Below the pieces are notes generated by a model, which saw nothing but the letters and a program-made list of their open reading frames with translations, was not told where the DNA came from and ran no database searches. Below are positions 59,948 through 64,000 of a DNA stretch of 64,000 nucleotides, piece by piece. Every line of letters begins with the position of its first letter. Positions within the stretch are counted from its first letter, which is position 1. The DNA is taken from assembly GCA_919902505.1 (NCBI GenBank), contig CAKKRE010000018.1, positions 62,001-126,000 of the forward strand, written 5' to 3'. The translations under genes were made by a program, and so were the position numbers. The DNA comes from Nitrospiraceae bacterium (GTDB lineage Bacteria > Nitrospirota > Nitrospiria > Nitrospirales > Nitrospiraceae).

Positions 59948-61237
59948 ATGTGCTCCAGTAACTGGGTTAGAGAGGGGTTTTGTTCGTTCATGGCCGTGAC
60001 CGGTCTGTGGTGTATGACGACCGGGGGGGCGGTCTGGGCGGAGCCGCTCAGCGAGTTTCAGCATAGTCCCAAGCAGGTGACCGAGCACAAAGTGAAGAGC
60101 CTGGTGGGTCCGTCCGTGCAGGTGGATGAACAGGGACGGATCTCCTTGGCCTGGATGGAAGAGGATAAGGATGTGCGGTCGGTTCTCTACGCCCGCAGCA
60201 CAGAGGCCGGCGGGCCGATGGGAGCGCCGGTGCGCATCAACCGTCCGGAAGACGTGCCCTATTGGCGGCAGGAAGCGCCGACTCTGGTGGTGTCCGGGGA
60301 CGAGGTGTTTGTCACCTGGGGGCTGACGCATCCGAAATCCACTCTGGAGCAACCCCTCGCGACGGAGTTGCGGCTCAGCCGGTCTACCGATAGCGGCAAG
60401 ACGTTTCAACCCTCGGTGCTCGTGAACGACGATCCGGGCGTCATTCAGCATACCTTCGACGCCTTGCATCGCGATGCGGATGGCCGGTTGCACCTGTCCT
60501 GGATCGATAAACGCGAGGGGAAAAAAGAGTCGGGCACCTACGTGGCCCGGTCGTTGGACCGGGGCGCGACGATCACCACGAATCTCAAGGTGGACGAGGG
60601 GACCTGTGTTTGCTGCCGCACGGCGGTGACGAGCGGCCCGGAGGGGATGGTCTACGTGGCCTGGCGGAAGATATTCGAAGGCAATGTTCGAGAAACGGTC
60701 GTGGCGCGTTCGACGGACCACGGGGAGACCTTCGAGGCGCCGGTGATCGTGGGGCACGATCAATGGGTGTTCCCGGCTTGCCCGCATCGTCCGGCCTCGA
60801 TGGGTGTCGACCGGCAGGGTCGTCTGTACGTGGTTTGGTACACCGAAGGAACGGACGAAATCCCCGCCGTCTACATCGCCTATTCAGACGATCGCGGGAA
60901 GAGCTTTTCTGAAAAGCGGAAGTTGAACGTCTCGAAAAACACCTTTCCCGACCATCCGCAGATTGCGGTCGATCCGGAAGGGCGGATCGTGGCGGTGTGG
61001 GAGGAGCAGGCCCCGGTCAAGCGGGATGTGGTGATGAGCGTTTCGATGGATCGTGGCGCCACGTTTACGACGCCGCACAAAGTGAACGACAGAAAAAGCC
61101 AGACTCCGGTCGTGGCGGTGAATAGTCAGGGCCTGTTTGCCTTGGCTTGGACGGAGCATGGCATGCCGGGCCATAAAATGGTGATGCAGACCGTGAAGGT
61201 CCCTTCGGTGAAGGTGGCGACTGAACCGGTGCGATAG
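59948..61237 (+). CDS. Exported sialidase-fold (BNR) protein with CxCC and CPHR motifs, copy 2
   Basis: This 429-residue paralogue of the 54629 product has a signal peptide (about 1-31, ending AVWA) after an AAGGAAGTCGCC leader. Asp boxes: STDSGKTF, SLDRGATI, STDHGETF, SDDRGKSF, SMDRGATF. CVCCRTAV is at about 219-226 and ACPHRPAS at about 277, the same spacing as in copy 1. It is followed by TlpA-like copy 2 after 24 bp. A shared metal or redox role is inferred from the Cys and His motifs and from the neighbours. Confidence 0.75.
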   Translation: MCSSNWVREGFCSFMAVTGLWCMTTGGAVWAEPLSEFQHSPKQVTEHKVKSLVGPSVQVDEQGRISLAWMEEDKDVRSVLYARSTEAGGPMGAPVRINRPEDVPYWRQEAPTLVVSGDEVFVTWGLTHPKSTLEQPLATELRLSRSTDSGKTFQPSVLVNDDPGVIQHTFDALHRDADGRLHLSWIDKREGKKESGTYVARSLDRGATITTNLKVDEGTCVCCRTAVTSGPEGMVYVAWRKIFEGNVRETVVARSTDHGETFEAPVIVGHDQWVFPACPHRPASMGVDRQGRLYVVWYTEGTDEIPAVYIAYSDDRGKSFSEKRKLNVSKNTFPDHPQIAVDPEGRIVAVWEEQAPVKRDVVMSVSMDRGATFTTPHKVNDRKSQTPVVAVNSQGLFALAWTEHGMPGHKMVMQTVKVPSVKVATEPVR

Positions 61238-61261
61238 CCGGGCGGGTTTGTGATTGGAGCG

Positions 61262-61795
61262 ATGATGCCGACGGGATTGTTCAGGGGCCTCATGTTGGCG
61301 GTTGTGCTGAGCACGACGGCCGGTCCTGTGTGCGCGGAAGATCCCTTCGCCGCGTTGAAAATCGCGCGGGTTGCACCGGGCACTGCCGCTGCGGCCTTCG
61401 AGTTGCCATCACTTGACGGACGCACAGTGCAACTCGCGGACTTGAAGGGGAAAGTCGTCGTGGTGAATTTCTGGGCCACCTGGTGCGGGCCCTGCAAAGA
61501 AGAAATGCCGGCCTTCGAACGGCTGCGGCAGCAACTGGACCCCGACCGCTTCGTTGTGCTGACCATCACGACCGACTTGCAGCGTGCCGGCATCAAACAG
61601 TTCCTCGCCAATCTCAACGTGCACCTTCCGGTGTTGTTCGACGAACAGCAGGATGTCTCGCAGGCCTATCTGGTGCGTGCCTTGCCGACCACGGTGTTCA
61701 TCGATCGGCAGGGAGCCTTACTGGGCCGCGCTGTCGGACCGCGTGAGTGGGATGCGCCGAACGCGGTGCATGCGTTGCAGGGGCTGATGCCATGA
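61262..61795 (+). CDS. TlpA/ResA-like periplasmic thioredoxin, copy 2
   Basis: The 177-residue product has a signal segment (about 1-25, ending GPVCA) and a TlpA-type thioredoxin domain: FELPSLDGRTVQLADLKGK, FWATWCGPCKEEMP (Cys-Gly-Pro-Cys) and RALPTTVFIDRQG. I choose the ATG 61262; the GTG at 61250 is an alternative. The stop overlaps the start of the next gene by 4 bp (ATGA), so the thioredoxin and CxWxC protein are made together. Confidence 0.9.
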   Translation: MMPTGLFRGLMLAVVLSTTAGPVCAEDPFAALKIARVAPGTAAAAFELPSLDGRTVQLADLKGKVVVVNFWATWCGPCKEEMPAFERLRQQLDPDRFVVLTITTDLQRAGIKQFLANLNVHLPVLFDEQQDVSQAYLVRALPTTVFIDRQGALLGRAVGPREWDAPNAVHALQGLMP

Positions 61796-62112
61796 ATCGT
61801 TTCAAAACACCGTCCGTCGGACTCGCGGCCGCTCTTGCGGGGATCTATCTGGTCCTGGCCACGTTCTCCATGGCCTGCGCCTTCGACCATGCCGATCCGA
61901 TGCCGGCCGGCCATCATCACAGCGGAACGGTGTCCCACTCCAGTTTCTGTGTCTGGGCTTGTCAGGCCAATCCCACGTCGGATGCTGCGGCGTCCGCGCT
62001 GGTGCTTCATCCGTTCCTCGTGGTCGCGTTGTTTGTCGAGCGCGATCATACCGTCATCGCCGGCGGCGCGGGCTTCCACGCCGCTTCTCGCGCGCCACCC
62101 GTTCAGTCGTAA
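61792..62112 (+). CDS. Small exported His-rich CxWxC protein, copy 3
   Basis: The 106-residue protein has a signal peptide ending near SMACAF (about 1-30), then HADPMPAGHHHSGTVSHSS and FCVWACQAN. Stretches of His before Cys-x-Trp-x-Cys match the other two copies. The hydrophobic C-terminus (ALVLHPFLVVALFV) may be a second membrane segment. It overlaps the thioredoxin gene and lies 109 bp upstream of the TonB-dependent receptor. Confidence 0.75.
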   Translation: MNRFKTPSVGLAAALAGIYLVLATFSMACAFDHADPMPAGHHHSGTVSHSSFCVWACQANPTSDAAASALVLHPFLVVALFVERDHTVIAGGAGFHAASRAPPVQS

Positions 62113-62221
62113 TTCCATTTCAGATCGCTAGGTGTTCTAGCAGCTATTCTCGTCCGTTCAGACAGGGGCGGGAAGGGTATGTCTCTGCTGTCGTGTGCAC
62201 AGTTGTGCCAGGAGGACGTGT

Positions 62222-64000
62222 ATGTGGACCCGTCAGTATTCATCTCACATTCAATTCATTGTGCTCTTTACTATCATTGCGGCGCTGCCCTTGAGCGTCT
62301 CCCAAGCCGTTGCGCAGGAAGAGGCGGCCGCCGGCGCGGTGGTTGAAACAAGCGCGCGGGAGCGCGACTTGAGGGATCAGCTGCAGAACATTCTCCATGA
62401 ACTGGAGGAACTCCACCAGGCGCCCGCGGCGGGTGCGACCGCCGTGCCGGTACAGCCGTCGGTGGTGCAGGAACCATCGTCGGAGGGAAAGGCCGCCGAA
62501 GCGGTTCCGCAATTTGAACTGGCCGACGTCAGCATCATCAGCGACCGGGTCGTGAAGCGTCCTGAAGGAATTGCTTTATCGGCAACTCCACGTAGCGAGA
62601 CGGAATCGCAACCGACCCGGAATATGCGGGAATCTCTGGAATCTATTCCGGGCGTGATTCTTCGCCAGCGCAATGGGCCGCGCGATTTTCAGGTTTCTAT
62701 TCGCGGCTCAGGTTCGAAAAACGGTTTCGGAGTTCGAGACGTCAAATTCTATGAGGACGGAATCGGGCAAACACAATCGGATGGGTTATCCCGCCTGGAC
62801 ATCCACGACCCCTGGTTTATGGAAAGCACAGAGGTGGTGAGAGGCGCGTCATCTTCTCTCTACGGGAACTATGCGTTGGGTGGCGCGGTACATTTCAAGA
62901 CCCGGCGAGGGAAAGACATCAATGGAGTGGAGACCTTCGTCACGGGCGGGTCCTACGGCTATCAAAAATACGCGGTGGCGATCGGAAAAGAATACACCAA
63001 TCTCGATGCCTCCCTGTTCGCCAGTTATGCCCGAGAGGACGGATTCCTGCCGCATAGTGAGTACGACACAGCGACGATCAATCTGAACTTACGATTCAAG
63101 ATCGACGACAAGCAGAATTTTTATTTCAAAGCGATCAACAACGATCTGGATGCCCGTTCCCCTGGGCGTTTGACGCAACGACAGTTCGATCAAAACGAAC
63201 GCCAACTCGGCGGCATTACGAACGCCACCACAAACCCTGAAACGTTGCATTCCAAGCGGCGGGACAGACGGACAATTGTTGGCGGTCTATACGAGCGACA
63301 GATCAACGCCAATACGTTGCTCCAGATCGAGGGCGACTACGATGTGAAAGACATCAATCAGCCGGTCAGCACCAATATCAACCCGAATTTCAAACACTAT
63401 TCCAACCTCATTCACGATGGGGAGTTGATGGGGATGCCCCTGAGAAGTACGGTGGGGTTCTTTTTCGACTATATGGAGCAGGAAGGAGGCAGTTACCGCA
63501 ACCTGAACGATCGCACGGCGACGTTCGGCCCGCTTCAGCAGCAGACCAGGCTCACGCAGAAAAATATCGGCGCGCGGTTCCGGGAGGAGTTGCAGTTTGC
63601 CCCCAAATGGATTGCGGCGGCGGGATTTAATTACGAAAACTCACGAATCTCCGGCATCGTGACCAACTACACGACGACGGCGACGACCAGCACATTTGCC
63701 AGCCGAGTTGCCGTGGACAAGACGTACGATAACTTTGCGCCGGAGGTATCGCTCACCTTCAAGCCCACCCAGGACACGCGTATCTGGACTCGTGCTTCGA
63801 CGGGCTATGCAATCCCTGGCCTCGGTAACCTCACAACCGCTTTGGACGGCAACCCCGGATTTAATCCTGACTTGAAGCCGCAGAAGAATTTGAATATCGA
63901 GCTCGGAACGAATTCCTGGCTATCGAAACAATTCAATATCGAATTGGTCGGCTTCTGGATTTTCTTCAAGGACGAAATCATCAACCAGAGCGTCCCGTTG
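62222..64000 (+). CDS. TonB-dependent outer-membrane receptor (partial, cut by window end)
   Basis: The frame is open from the ATG 62222 (AGGAGG before it) to the end of the window, 593 residues so far. A signal peptide (about 1-31, ending AVAQ) is followed by a polar coiled-coil stretch (RERDLRDQLQNILHELEEL, about 47-65) and a disordered Ala/Pro linker. The plug domain follows at about 120-230 (SIRGSGSKNGFGVRDVKFYE, FMESTEVVRGASSSLYGNYA; each within 20 residues), then beta-barrel strands. TonB-dependent receptors import scarce chelates: siderophores, metals, B12 or other. The substrate is not visible from sequence. Confidence 0.9.
   Translation, partial: MWTRQYSSHIQFIVLFTIIAALPLSVSQAVAQEEAAAGAVVETSARERDLRDQLQNILHELEELHQAPAAGATAVPVQPSVVQEPSSEGKAAEAVPQFELADVSIISDRVVKRPEGIALSATPRSETESQPTRNMRESLESIPGVILRQRNGPRDFQVSIRGSGSKNGFGVRDVKFYEDGIGQTQSDGLSRLDIHDPWFMESTEVVRGASSSLYGNYALGGAVHFKTRRGKDINGVETFVTGGSYGYQKYAVAIGKEYTNLDASLFASYAREDGFLPHSEYDTATINLNLRFKIDDKQNFYFKAINNDLDARSPGRLTQRQFDQNERQLGGITNATTNPETLHSKRRDRRTIVGGLYERQINANTLLQIEGDYDVKDINQPVSTNINPNFKHYSNLIHDGELMGMPLRSTVGFFFDYMEQEGGSYRNLNDRTATFGPLQQQTRLTQKNIGARFREELQFAPKWIAAAGFNYENSRISGIVTNYTTTATTSTFASRVAVDKTYDNFAPEVSLTFKPTQDTRIWTRASTGYAIPGLGNLTTALDGNPGFNPDLKPQKNLNIELGTNSWLSKQFNIELVGFWIFFKDEIINQSVPL

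Noticed and set aside
54629-61237. Calling the BNR proteins true sialidases
   Set aside because: Asp boxes only show the propeller fold. I see no FRIP motif or Arg triad, and the neighbours are redox and TonB genes, not sugar-use genes.
1-64000. CRISPR arrays, tRNA, rRNA, riboswitches, transposases or prophage genes
   Set aside because: No regular spaced repeats, cloverleaf sequence, rRNA core or transposase motif was recognised on reading. Short or diverged RNAs could still be missed without a covariance search.

Overview
The window is a GC-rich bacterial chromosome segment. No rRNA, tRNA, CRISPR array or transposase was recognised. A complete nuoA-B-CD-E-F-G-H-I-J-K-L-M-N operon with fused nuoCD, the uvrA/uvrC/secA housekeeping genes, diderm features (TonB, a TonB-dependent receptor, beta-barrel proteins, lipoproteins) and dense families of short intergenic palindromes together suggest a Nitrospira-like member of the Nitrospirota. 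This assignment is inferred from memory of such genomes, not from a search.

Layout: 1-5.4 kb holds a helicase C-terminus, uvrA (without the usual insertion domain), two palindromic elements, an AT-rich HEPN-like orphan, a DUF486 membrane protein and a putative outer-membrane protein. 5.5-13 kb holds a HerA/VirD4-like ATPase, a giant patatin-membrane-GNAT fusion and a UPF0114 protein. 13-19 kb is regulatory and biosynthetic: a truncated hybrid kinase, a NarL-type regulator, a ketosynthase plus nitroreductase-like pair, and a LuxR-type regulator. 19-23 kb is a five-gene operon of mostly exported proteins that appears to contain a copper amine oxidase split over two genes. 23-30 kb holds uvrC, a dapF-like gene with both catalytic cysteines replaced by serine, glyoxalase, GNAT, polysaccharide deacetylase, a site-2 protease and a YihY protein. 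30.3-33.3 kb is a compact, lower-GC three-gene module: nucleosidase-like protein, RNase J-like beta-CASP protein and PD-(D/E)XK-like protein. 33.4-49.9 kb is the complex I operon read on the minus strand, headed by a MidA/NDUFAF7-type methyltransferase. secA follows at 50-52.8 kb and a TPR protein at 53-54.1 kb. 54.2-64 kb is an envelope cluster with three small His-rich CxWxC proteins, two sialidase-fold proteins with matching CxCC and CPHR motifs, two TlpA-like thioredoxins, TonB, a beta-barrel protein and a TonB-dependent receptor cut by the window end. It looks like a transport or redox system for a thiophilic metal, possibly copper.

At least two families of short repeats (a TATGGCTTATAGC-like one and a GTGAAACGTGAAACG-like one) recur between genes. 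Some copies supply stop codons or coding sequence. Larger MITE-like palindromes abut uvrA, uvrC and a gene of the 54-64 kb cluster. The best candidates for undescribed biology are the 30-33 kb module, the split amine oxidase operon, and the CxWxC/sialidase-fold/TonB cluster.
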